DNA of 64,000 bases from Apostichopus japonicus (lineage: Eukaryota; Echinodermata; Holothuroidea; Aspidochirotida; Stichopodidae). The position numbers and the translations under genes were made by a program. The DNA is taken from positions 15,199,513 through 15,263,512 of the forward strand of contig NC_092577.1 in the NCBI RefSeq assembly GCF_037975245.1, read 5' to 3'. Below the pieces are notes generated by a model. It was not told the DNA's origin. It worked only from the letters and a program-made list of their open reading frames with translations, and ran no database searches. Of this stretch, positions 42,601-55,900 are shown in pieces; within the stretch, counting starts at the first letter, position 1; every line of letters starts with the position of its first letter.

Positions 42601-45600
42601 CAACAGTTTCAAGAAACGCTTCATGGTGATCAATATGTGGTCATTTAACCTAAATCTTGAATTGTGTGGACCTAATAGTCACAGTTTCATTATCATTCAT
42701 GCCAAATGAGATAGAGCTGAATAATGGTTTAAAGGTATTCCACTTGACTATGTAACTAATGGTCCGATAAAACATTTCAAACTTTGTAGTTAACTATTGC
42801 CCATGTACAGACAAATTTGGTGCTATTGGACAAAAGGAAAATAATATCAAATGCCATGAAGGTATCGAACAGTTGTTAAGGAGTCAGTTTTATTCTTTTA
42901 ATCTTCATGACGTGCAAAATGGAATACTTTGTTATTTAGGCTTCGGTAGTTTCCTCCAAAAGTACATCCAACGATCCATAGCCGATGGCAAGTTGTTGAG
43001 AATTAAGAACATCTATCACTTGAGATAAATCATTAACTTACTTCATCTTTAGACTTTTGATTTATCAATTATTTTGCAGACACATGTGTACATCTTTCAA
43101 GAATATCGTGATATTTCAAGGAGAATATTCGGCAATTATGGAGGACTCACCGTCGTCCACTATGGTTATTACCGTCGTGCAGCTCGATCCAATCTGTAAT
43201 GGTTCATCTACGTCTGTAATTATCACTTGAAATGTTTCCGTGTCTTCAGTAATGAAGTCGTTGATGATTACAATGTTAACATTTATTGTTCCTACCAACT
43301 TCGGTATAGTTACAAAAATAGTATCATCTCCTCCAAAATCGTCTCCTTGATCAGCTGTTATTGCCATGACTTGTAAAGCTGCGAGCAAATTTTACACTTG
43401 TCAATATATTCTCTTCAGATGCAACATTTTAATTTAAATATGCAAAGAAGCTGTCATAATGATGATATCTTGGGTCAGACATGTTCAATGAATTTATACA
43501 ATAACGCACAAATAGATTATTCCGTCGTATTAGGCCGTTGTCTTCGTCTACACCCGTTTACAATACTGGAAAAAAATCAAACTTTCACACAACCTATTAC
43601 TGATAGGGATCGAGGCATATTCAAACTTCTAAAGATCAGAATTATTAATTACTTTTGCTCGAGAAGAAACCTTTAATTGGAATGATAAGCATAGGCAGAT
43701 GCTTTAAGGTTCTCGGGTTTTATCACATTGTTAAAAGCACTTACTGACTAAGATGTTCCTATCAGGTATCAAGGGCAAATTGATTCCAAGCGGGACAACA
43801 ACGACACCATCACTTTCGCTGACACTTATTGCCACTTCCGGGAAACAAACATTGCCTGTTAATGAACAAGATTTGAAATCAAGCAATATCATTACATTAA
43901 CAATATAAAAGTAGTACTTGAAACTAATCCGTTATTAATGGTAGATTAAGAGAGAAAAACACTATAAGCAACATGAATGACAAAAAGCATTCATAACTCT
44001 TCAGTTCATTGCGTTAATTTTTCGCGGAATTTTATCGTCACTGAAAATCTGACTATCCTACTTGCGATACTGCCGACACAAAATGTATGTATTTCACTCA
44101 TTTATGTTATTTCCATTAAATTTTCGAGCCTTACCAATGTCGTTATCTTCGATTGTTACCGTTACAGTGCTCATGGTCGGGTTGGCGACGGCATTGCCGT
44201 CAACACCAGCAATCGAAATGATAAAGTTTTCATTCATTTCGATGACGTCATCATCGAGTATTACAACATTTGAACTGCCAGCTACTTCTCCTGCACTTAT
44301 CATGACGCTTGAAGTAATAATCTGGTAGTCCGCGTTTTCTGATGCGGTAATTTCTTCATAATGTAAAGCTGTGGGGATTCGTTGAAAAGAATATTGAAAT
44401 AAAAATAGTGATGGATCTTTTCATCAATATACTCACTTCAGTATCGTAACGAAAGAGCTTCGAATTTTAAATATCTCATGTTTCGGAACCGTTTTCAGTC
44501 AATTGGCTGATCAAACGCATGATCTGTTATGATAATTCTCTACACGGTATTTCTCGAAACATTTACGACGCAAATATAGAATAGGGTATATTTGTTCCAT
44601 ACTAATCACATGTTCTGCTTCAAAACAGTTAACCCATGTGATAAAAGACCTAAACTCTTTCATATCTTCAATGAATTGAAAATTAACAAATATTCAACAA
44701 GTTACTGAAAGAAAGTACGCTAAGTCCCAACTTGTATACATCTTGGTAAACGTTGAACACTCACATACAAAAATTTCCTCAACAGCCGCAGCATTTTGGA
44801 CATCTGCAATTAAATGATTAAAAGAGAAAATACCATTTAGCTTGTAATACAATATCTTCCCCTTAAACTTTAAACCTGTAAAAAGCGGTAATAGGAATGG
44901 CTTGATAAAGGTGTAGACCTAAATGTTTCCCTCAAATCACATTATATCACTCTCATACACCATGCTATCGCGTTGTTGGTTGTGTATATTAAATTCAGAA
45001 ACAAATATTCATTCAAGTTTATTTCATTTCGTGTTTGGTCTGGTATAAATGTGGGTCTTTTCAATGGATTTGAGGTTGAAGTATACTCTAGGGCACAAGT
45101 ACCAATCGGTCCTATACCTTTTGTTATGGATTGCTCACAAGATTATTGAATATACGTGATGCCCTTTACAGTGAGAGATCCAGGATGTCCAGACAGGCGC
45201 CCGGGGCAAAACGATGGATACCTGAATTACTACCGAAATAGCAGTGCGTGAGAAGACTCAGTACAAGCAACAGAAAATAAACGACGGGCTGCGCGCTTAC
45301 AGTGCAAAATGTTTCCATCTTTTTTTTAGAACAAATATATTTTTGTACAATGTTTTACCGATAGAAACGTTTCAGAGAGGAACACTAAAATCCCATTTCT
45401 ATGAACCGCCCCTGCTTTTTGTCGCATATCATATGAATTTAATGACACAGGTACACCACGGTTGTTTTACTTATACTGAGGAAGCATGATGAATACAAAC
45501 AGTACACAAATAACCATGTTATATCCCGATTTAATGTTCATAACTTGTACATAGCTGACAAAAGAAATAATTTTCTTAGAGTGAATGAACATTGCTGTGA

Positions 45601-47088
45601 TTGCGGTATATGTTGACATGGTTAAATACTTACTGTCTATCTCGTATTCCAAACGTACATGTATGGTGGAGTTAGAGTCTTCTACAACAGGTGATGAAAA
45701 TACATCCAGCGAAACCAAAGGCAGAATATCTGGATTAATGTAAAACCGTCGACTATAATGTATTACAGTAATTGAATATTTCAGTTTCAGCAATTCGATA
45801 AACCATCAACTTTCAACAGATTGCTTTCGGCCGCCGTAAAGTTGCTTGGAATGTCTTGTCATGTCAAAAATATATTTTATTATAACAACTGTTTGGACTT
45901 TACTCCCAAATTAATGAACAAAAAAAGCATTTCAATTCTATTGAGGTGTGCTTAATGATGGCTTTTCTGATGCACCTTTCAAAGCTAACGGTTTGCACAT
46001 GACCATTAAAAAATTCTATGTTATTATGTTAAGATCTAGCATCCGACATTAAGTATTTCCTACCTATGGCGTCGTCAACTATGGAGGCACAATCTCACAT
46101 AACAAGAACAAGGCTTCACTTTTGAAGTTTATAACACTCTTCTATAATAGTCCAAATTGATCTTTAACATCCGTCTATCAATGATTTCGTGTACAATTTG
46201 TTTTGTTTTTTGACATTCAACAGAAACGCGTCCATTGTTCATTTCGTGATTTTATAAAACACCTATTATTGATTTATTTTGATGAATTGACCTTACGAAA
46301 TGAAGGCTTGTGTTTACCCAACTACCCTATTCCTTCACTGGTGCTTAAAAACAAGCAGCATTTCAGCTTACTGCGAAAAGAAGCGTCAGATGAACATCAA
46401 CACTTCATGACAAAAATGTCGAAAAAGTACATGATAAGTACTAAATGAGGTTACAATTACTTTAATGGGAAATGGCACGTACTGTCTAATACTGTGATGT
46501 TAAAAGAACAAACTGCTCCGTTTGCCGACGTATCTTCAAAAACATATTTCACATTTGTAATCCCAACGGTCAACAGTTCACCAGGCGAGTGACTCTGAGA
46601 GATGAGATTTACCACTCCTGAGTTGTCCGTGGCATTTGGTTGAAGAAAGTATACTACTTGGCCGCTTGTTCCTAATGGAATCTCAACTAAGATATCATCA
46701 CTGCATCCATAGATTAAAGGTGGCTCCACATCGACTAAGAATAATAAAGATCAAAGAAGATAAGTTGACACTGATAGCATAAAATCTCTCTACTTTGTGA
46801 ATTTGTTTATTGTGAAGTCATATATATATTTATACATTTATACATATATATGTATGTATATATCACATATAATGGTGGCCAATATTCACAAAGAGTGCTC
46901 TATGCCAAGGCAGAGCTAGAATATCACATAATATACTTAACTAAAATACCATCGTACTGCTACTCGGAGTTTCACGGGTACAGCTCTCGTACCGATCATC
47001 AGGCAACTGAACTGATCAACACAGGCTATTTAGGTTTCAGGCATGTGTGTTTACGGTTGCCATGGCGACAGCGCGATAACAGCTCTGT

Positions 47089-47163
<75 letters not shown>

Positions 47164-47577
47164 TGCAATCATAGCCTAGTTGGTTCCGTTCCTTCTCGTT
47201 ACGTTTTCATTTATATATATATTCATTTGCCTTTGTCGTTTACCTTCATTTCATTAACATAAAGTCTGTGCAAAGTATCTGTTCGAGATCCGGCTTTAGG
47301 AATCACAAATGTTTTTCGAGTTGGTTAGCATCATGTTTGATCTCTAGAGTAAGGCAAAATATGTCACCTTAAACAGAACTAGTATTGTTCGATACAGGTG
47401 TCAAACGCCTACAGTGAAATAACGACCTTCCTTACCGGTTTCGAACCCTTATACAATCAGCGTCCATAGCCTAGTTGGTTAGGGTGTCCGCGTGCAAAGC
47501 GGGAGGCCCGGGTTCGAATCCCGGTGGAGGCTGGAAGTTTTTTCACTGTTCTGGATTTTCCTTCTCATTACGTTCTC

Positions 47578-47619
<42 letters not shown>

Positions 47620-47621
47620 GA

Positions 47622-47663
<42 letters not shown>

Positions 47664-50600
47664 GAAATCGTAATGAGTTGGAAAATCCAGAACAGTGAAA
47701 ACACTTCCAGCCTTCATCGGGATTCGAACCCGGGCCTCCCGCTTTAAATACGGACACCCTAACCACAAGGCTATGGACGCTGGTTGTATGTCTAGAGGTT
47801 CCAAACCGGCAAGGAAGGTCGTAATTCCACTGTATGCGTTTGTCACCTGTATCGAACAATACTAGTTCTGTTTTGGTGACATATTTGCCTTACTCTAGAG
47901 ATCAATATCTTTATATATCTTGTTTTTTATTGTTGTTTTTTATATTTGTTATTTATATATGTTATTTTGCAACATTTCAGTCGTGACGCTAAGAAAAAAA
48001 GTAACCATCTGTTAAATGTTGCCGGATTCCTCCAGTTGCATATAGCGTTGACACCACTTACCACAATTGATTGCTATGTTTCCACTACCCTGGTTTTCAA
48101 ATCCGTTTGTACACACACACTGAAATGCGAGGGGTGTGTCTATGCAAACTGAAGAGACCGGATCGCAGTCATCTAGCATCATATCACACTCGTTAAGATC
48201 TGTTGGAATAGTGTTGTTTTAGAATAAGTTGACTTCAATGTTCTATTAAATTTGTGCAATTAAATTTGTTATAGTCTAATAGCTGATATAAAAGCAGGGT
48301 TATACAGCATGTTAGATATATCAGTACTACGTTAACTATTAATGCGATACCATATAATATAGGCCCAAGCCCCAAAATGTAAATATAAATTTCGAAAATC
48401 GAAACTGAATAAATTTGAATTTAAAAGTTATAATGATAGATTAATCAAAGCATTTTGTTCAGCTTTCACTAAATTTGTAAATATTTCCAAGCTCTTCAAT
48501 AAGTCACTGTCACTTGAAAAGCATATTTCAATGTCGAATAACATGTTCTTTAAGTATGTAATTCTCTTTAACTTCGAACACCGCCATTAACATAGGATGA
48601 TGTAAAGTGAATTTTTCTGTGGTGAAACGTAAATTTTCAACGTCTGAATAATAATGTCCGTACCATACCTTACAATCGCAGCGTTTGCTGCTATTACTGG
48701 GCATGAAGGAGAGTTCAGAACAATTTGCTTAAGCTCCAAAGCATGTTTTAATCATAACCTCATTTGTCGACATTATCATTGCAGTTTCATATGGGTAGTT
48801 TTACTTAGTGATGACTTTTATTAACGAACTTACCGTCGTCCAGAATGAAGACATCTATTTTATTTAATATCGTGTTTATATAGAAAGGACGCTCCACAGC
48901 GACAATACACACTTGAAACATCTCTACGTCTTCAATAATAGAGTCGCTTGAAATAGGAATATACACGTCCACTCCTTTGGCCATCATAGGAATGGTGACG
49001 AGAACTAACTCCTCGACTCCGAAATCGTCTGTGATGTTAGCTGTTATACCAGTGAGACGTAATACTGACGACAAAAATTTTTTTTGTTATCATTCGTAAA
49101 TACTGGTACGCAGATTAGAAAATGATCTTGAAAGGCAGTTAATTTACGAATCTGCAAGGTAAATTTTGGAATATATTACAATTTAAAAAGATCATTTAAT
49201 GTTTGGGGGGGGGGGGGGGTAATCGTGCATTTCCAAAATATAAACTGATATTATTTTTGAAGGTAACGTCTTAAACAAACTACCTCCATACTAAATTTGT
49301 TGGAGAAAGATATTTCTGACAAAGTTAATTCTTAGATAGTAACTAAATCAACAAAGAATTTAGAACAGAGAAGTTTCAAATCACTAGAAGCCAGTAAATC
49401 ATTATCCGGACAGATTGCTACTATTGCTACTTCATACTTACCCAATAAAGTATCAAGTTCAGGTACAAAGGGCGGATTGATTTGAATTGGTATCAAAACG
49501 GAACCCTCATCTTCAACCACGACGCCAAGACTCTCCGTAAATTGGACAATGCCTGTCAGGGCAATAACGGTATAAATTATAGCTAATTTTTCCACCTCAA
49601 AAATATGTTTATAAGATTAAGGTCATTAATCATGATTATGGTGACGTCATCAGCTGAACCTTTATTGTACCCGTGACTGCTTAAGGCATAATGATATCAT
49701 CATTACAATAGTCTAGCAGATTCCATTGGACATGGAAAAGCATCATATGAAAGTTGGTTTTTTTAAAGCTAGTGAAACGACAATTTACTTACGTCTCGGC
49801 TGAAAATGCAATTACGAATAAAAATAATAGCACAAAAATATTCAGTATGATTATTTAAAGCAGTACATAAGTTATTAATCTTCGAGTTGTTATATACGGC
49901 AAGAATGTTAGTTATTCAGAGAATCCATTGTTTTTGGTTCAAGTAACTGTTTATATACAATTGCAATTACTACTTGATAATAACTTAAGTACATTTTACG
50001 TACAAAGGTGATTGGAAACCGAAGTTATACTCAATTCTCCCTAACAATATTATTTGGATTAGTCACATATGCAAATCACGGTAAATGAAAGTCATATTTC
50101 AATGTTGTATCTGGGTGATTGCTGTTACATGCAATTGCTCAGAACATTAATTACCGTATAACTTTATTACATGGTTCTGTACCCAATAAAGATAATATCA
50201 AGCTTCAATAATCAGAGTATAACTCTTGTTTGGAATTTAATGCAGCTCATTACTTTTCTATGGGACCACATACTTGAAATATCGCTTCATTTAGTCGCGT
50301 ACATATCTAATATAGTTATTTAGTATATTGTGAAACCGGAACATTCTTGGAAAGACAAAGTGAATATTGTAGCATTATGAAAAAGTGATCGTGGTTTGAC
50401 ATATTTCTCCATAGCTTCAGAAACATTTTCTTTCGATCTTTCAAGTTCAGGCAATTATTAAAAAGAAAGTTGAGTTCTATGCAGCTCAGTGAGCATATGT
50501 TTACCATAATCGTAATCTATGATCTCCACTATGACTGTGTTGGCGTTCCCAATGACTGCTGGAGGCGAAACGTTGACGATGTCTACTCTGAAACTCTCTA

Positions 50601-52899
50601 TATTCTCAATAACATTGTCTTGAAGAATAGGGATAACAGCAGTCGCAGTCATCGACCCAATTGCTATTTCAGTTCTATTTGGCGGTAAATAGTCAATATT
50701 TTTCTTAGCAAGGAAATCGAACACTTCAAATTCTGTAGAGAAGGACAGGTATACAAGGCATTCGTATATGTGAATGAGAAAACAACACCACGAAATGTCA
50801 CAGTTCTTCTAAACTTTTTTATTTTGTATTCTTAGTTCCTCTCCTTTTCCTGTTTAAGGCTTAAAACTAAATCTTAAAAATAGACGTGAAAAAAAGTCAC
50901 AAAAAGCAACATCAATAAATTTTAACATAGCATCTAAATTGGAGGTAAAGTGAAGTAGTTTTTTATCTGCTAATTGAGAAATCTGTTTTATTATGTTGGT
51001 TTAACATGCAAGCAAAAATCTTCCAAAGCTGTACTTTCCACGTTGTTCATTTTCATGATAGCAGACGTGTTATGCCAATGGGTTTGCGTATTCCGTAGCA
51101 GTAACTAGCTCTTTGGAAGTTATTCAATCTTAATGTGACGGTCATACTGAAATTACCAGTTATACAGCCATCATGACATGATTACCACCAACAGCACACG
51201 TCTGAACATTAATCTCTCAGTTTGATTAATATGAGTTATCATGTTTTTTTTTTAATGCTTTGTCATTTACCATTTCCATGAAAACTTGAGTTTCCAGATG
51301 TTCTTTCTTCGACAAATCATGATGGAGATGCATTCATCAATATCACTTTTAAGGGACTCGCTTTGACTTGACCAAAAAAGAGTATTTTTATGTGAATACT
51401 GTTATTAACCCTTCCGTACCTAATTGTTGTATGACATCAAACATGTTACGCAACATTTTATTAAGCTTATGTTACACATATCCTTCAAATCATTGATGTG
51501 CTTATACATCAAAGATATGTCACTCTCTTAAAAAACTTAAAAAATCATCTTGTACGATTGGGGAATAACGCCTGGTATCGATTAGTATGCAGAGTCTCAT
51601 CGACGAAGCGTTCAACTGCAGTGTAATGCCAACAGGGAACAAGTCAAAAGAATCGTGTTTGTGCGGAGTAAGTTGATCACACCTGAACTTACAATACAAT
51701 GCAATATTATGTTATTTAATATAATACAATCAAGGTGCAGTCCTCTCAACAAAGCACTTTGTGGCACGAATTGATTAAATTTCGATATGCTAAGTGGGTT
51801 ATATTGGCCCTAAAAGTATTATTTCTATGTTATGAAATTTGATACATGTCTCATTATTTGCATAACTGATTTTTGCATGGCCTGATATAGGTTACACAAA
51901 CAGTGTTCCAAAGGAAAGGTAAAATACATGTAATTTAACTCATTGACGGAGATATTACATATGTTCTTACTTATTTTCCAAGACTGTTGCAAGAAACAAT
52001 TTAATGTCAATTATATTTACCCAGCGATATGTTCTTCTGCAGGGAATCGCTCATTATGATATCCACTGTAACGGTGGCAGAATCTTCACTTACTTCATAG
52101 TGCCCAATAGCGAAATTTACGTCAACTGCAAAATGCAATAAAAAGCATTCGTGTTCAAAGTGCGTTCAAGTGAGAGCAACGTTTGTCTTACTGACCTTTA
52201 TAGGCTGATATATTATGAGTTAACAATAACTTTCAGTTATGCAGAACGTATTACGGTTATGTGCAAAGCTAAGGTGAAACCGTGAGCAAAAATATTATGA
52301 ATAAAAAAAAATCAGAAATCAATGAAACGGGAATAAATTACATTATATCATATCATATTATATCATATAACATTATATAAAATTCTATTACATAATCATG
52401 TATATCTGGACATACAATCAGTGTCAATGGTCTATATTTTAGGGTCTCCGCATATAAAGCGGGATGCCGGGCTTCGATTACTGGTGGAGGATGGAAGTTT
52501 CTTCACTGTATATATACGGTTATTTACCTGGCTGACATTCAAATAATCCTGCCTTACATGAGCAATAACCAACGTTGTCGTCTAAATTGCATTCTTCCGC
52601 GTCGTAATTACAGGAAGTGCACATTTCCAAATCTATGGAATAAAGAGCACGAGAAAGAATTCCAATAGCATTTGAAGTAACATTCTTTACTTCTCTTTTA
52701 AACGCCGGCTCAATTTAGTAGAAGGACTATTCATAATGATAAATGATGGGCTATAATTATTTGCTGGTAATGAATATTGCAGAGATAAGAGACAGCTATC
52801 ATCGTACATTTTTTATTAATTACAGGCTACAAGGGCGTTATCGGACCTCATGAAGTATTACTGAATCATTTACTAAATCATTGAACAATAACAGGCATT

Positions 52900-52990
<91 letters not shown>

Positions 52991-55900
52991 TGCATTAACA
53001 TAAAGTCTGTTCAAAGTATCTCTTTTCGAGATGCGGCTTTAGGAATCGACCTTCCTTAACGGTTTCAAACCTATTGACATACAATCAGCGTCCATGGCCT
53101 AGTTGGTTAGGGTGTCCGTGTACAAAGCGGGAGGCCCGGATTCGAATCCCGGTGGAGGCTGGAAGTTTTTTCACAGTTCTGGATATTCCTTCTCATTACG
53201 TTTTCATTTATTTATATATATATATATATATAAATAAATCTTACCATACATTGAGCAGTCTTCTGAAACGTTGGCTAGGCATTCGCATGTGAAGAAGGGA
53301 GGTCCATCTTGGTTTATTATGCATCGGAAATTTGCTCCACAAACGTCTTTACGGTAGCATGGATCTTCGAAAAGATTACATATACACAATTGTCAATAAT
53401 GAATAAAATTGCGTTCATTCATACTTAGTAAAGATTCCAAAATCCTATTGGTCCATTCAGGTCAGCTGACCGTGGTTAATCCTGTGAGTAACGCACGGTA
53501 AAAGTACGGGGCATCACTTTAATAAATCTTTGGTTATATGTAACCAAAAATGTTTTGTTTTATGATTTTCCCCCACACAAATGGTAGTGTATGAATGAAC
53601 GGGGTTAATGAACGGTCTAGCGTGCGTTACTCACATGATTAATGCACTCCGGGTGTTAATGCTATCGCTGGATGCACTCGGGCTCCGCCCTTGTGCATCG
53701 CTTGCATTATCCCCCGATCGTGCATTAATCCTGTGAGTAACGCACGCTAGACCGTTGATTAACCCCTTATTTAATTATATAATGTCTGCGTTGTCACCAA
53801 AAAGTATACAGCAAATTTGAGCTTAACCTTCGACACTGTTACATCATTTCGTATGGTTGCAAATAACAATGCAAATCAACTATTAATGTTGTAATTCTCG
53901 GAAAAGAGAGTAAGCTATCATAACGTACCTGAAAGGAAAAGCTAACAAGTTACAGGCCCCGTTTGTACCCTTTGAGTTGGATGATTGTTATTCCCCTGTC
54001 TACAATTGTTGAGTTTCGACTTGTTACCCCTTCATCGTCTCTTTAGATTGCAATTTTCATACCGTCTATCTAAAGTTTACGGCTACGTTATATTTGCCGT
54101 TGACATACTATTTGCTAAAATCATGCTTTACGGCAACGGTAGTGTGTTAACACAAAAAGCAATACGTTTTTCGTTTGTTTGGTCTGAACACATTCTTTTT
54201 ATTCTTGACAGTACTAATAGCGACTTGAACAATGTACCTGCATCGAGAAGAAGTCTTGTATCACACGAATTTAATGTTAAGAAAGCTGGAAAATAAAGTC
54301 AAACACCCTTGCAGTCAGTGGCGTAACCAGCAGCGGGCAGAAGGGCTGCGCCCCAGTCAGACACCTTGCCCCACCACTTGCCCCACCCCCCCTCGTTAAA
54401 ATTTGTGTTCCCCGAAAAAAAAATACCAAATGTCGTCACGTAAATCACCAGTTAATTGCATCTCGATCATGTTATTAGTCTAATAATAATTATACATATC
54501 TACAGTACCGCTCACGTATAACTGGACATATCTACGCGCAAATGATCGTATAAAGACGTATAAACAACTACAACCGCGTATAAACTTGTTGACAAACAAA
54601 GTTGCCGCAAACGAGATAATCGAAATGCTGGCAGAGTAAAGAACGGAGATTATAGACGAAGTGAAAGAGGCTGGGGGAATTTTCTCTCTTGGTAGACGAG
54701 ACGAAAGATGCATCTAAAAACAGAACAACTCTCCTGAGTTCTTCGCTACTATTTCCAAGTTAGTATCAAAGAGCGATTCCTACTTTTCAAATCAGCAGAA
54801 AAGCTTGACGCCAAGAGCCTGAGCAGCTACATAATTAAGTGCTTGGAGTCATTTGGATTAGATAGCAAAGAACATCTTGTTGGCCAAGGCTACGACGGTG
54901 CTCCAGTAACGAGCGGGAAACAAAATGGCGTTGCACAGAGTGTGCAGAAGGTGGCAATATATGCGTTTTACGTGCACTGTCATGCACATCGCCTCAACCT
55001 GGTCATTGTGGATACTATGAAGAGTATTACATATGCTGCGGAATTCTTCGCCCTACTAGAGAAACTATACGTGTTTCTTTCACGGTCATATGTTCACCAG
55101 AGGTACAAGAAAACCAAATGTACCCAAACGAAGCACCTCGGGAACTCCCTACACTAAGCGACACAAAGATGGACGTGTAGGCATACTTCCTGCCGTAACG
55201 TCAGAGACCGTTTGACGGCCACATTCAAGACCTTAGAGGAAGTTTCTCTAGAATCCAATGCAGACGGAGCAGAGCGATCGGTGCCCGGGCATTATTGGTT
55301 CAATTTGACCTTATTTTGTGGTGAGGCTGACCATCGTCTGTACTGTACTGCATGAATCCAAAGGGCTCTCTGATGTGCTACAAAATCCAAACCTAGATCT
55401 GGCAAGGGCAACATATATCGTGGAAGAGTTAAAAAATGGCATACAAAGGATGAGGTCTGGTGACGAAGACGCGTTTGATGACTGTTCATAGTTGATGACT
55501 GTTGACAATAGATCTTGCCAACTCGTGTAAAATATCTACATATACCAACATTGAGCAAATACGACAAAGACGATTACCACTTAGACTACGGTACAGCATC
55601 ATAACCGAACTAATGACCATGGAAAATAGGCTCATTCAACAAAGGAAGTATCAAGACCCACGTATTTTATCCTATCGTAGATGCAATCACTGCAGAAATG
55701 TAGAAGCGTTTTTTCGACAGAAAACTGTCAAATCATGAGACAGATTCAATCACTCAATCTACAGAGTGAACATTTTCTTTTTGTTGAAAGCGTAGCAGAG
55801 TTTGGAAATATATTCGACACGAACATAGAAGACCTGAAACACATGGTTCCGCAAGCTAAGCGACTTTTCAACGTAGGTTTACTGACCCCGTGGAGATTTC

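Larger units (their letters stand above)
17802..45729 (-). repeat. Tandem array of nine Calx-beta units (period about 2.45-2.55 kb)
   Basis: Distances between successive A-exon starts are 2448, 2444, 4398, 4228, 4227, 2545, 2544 and 2515 bp. Subtracting an 1839-bp retroposon plus its 14-bp duplicated target, or a LINE of about 1683 bp, brings the three large distances back to about 2545 bp. Introns are as alike as exons. Every unit has the exon order B-C-D-A, phase 1 at all borders, so unequal crossing-over leaves the frame intact. Units 1 and 2 are followed by a shorter inter-unit intron lacking about 97 bp. Confidence 0.95.
46735..48061. other. Intron filled with (TA)n tracts and SINE copies
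   Basis: Between the cbEGF and HYR exons. It contains (TA)n at about 47095-47160 and 47581-47659, a truncated SINE tail at 47161-47215 (catagcctagttggttcc then the 3' tail), and the inverted SINE pair described separately. No exon was found. Confidence 0.8.

Noticed and set aside
18728-44328. Repeated plus-strand ORFs of 60-98 codons over exons B and C
   Set aside because: They are antisense shadows of the well-supported Calx-beta exons, with no recognisable domain and no splice support.
45160-45250. GC-richer patch as a possible promoter or CpG island
   Set aside because: It is short, inside an intron, and has no supporting elements.
47460-47531. Functional tRNA-Cys (GCA) gene
   Set aside because: It folds like a tRNA, but the acceptor has a mismatch, the body does not resemble tRNA-Cys, and at least four diverged copies share the same non-tRNA flanks, so a SINE is the better reading.
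47479-47859. ORFs rich in YIYIYI
   Set aside because: They are translations of (TA)n tracts and SINE sequence.
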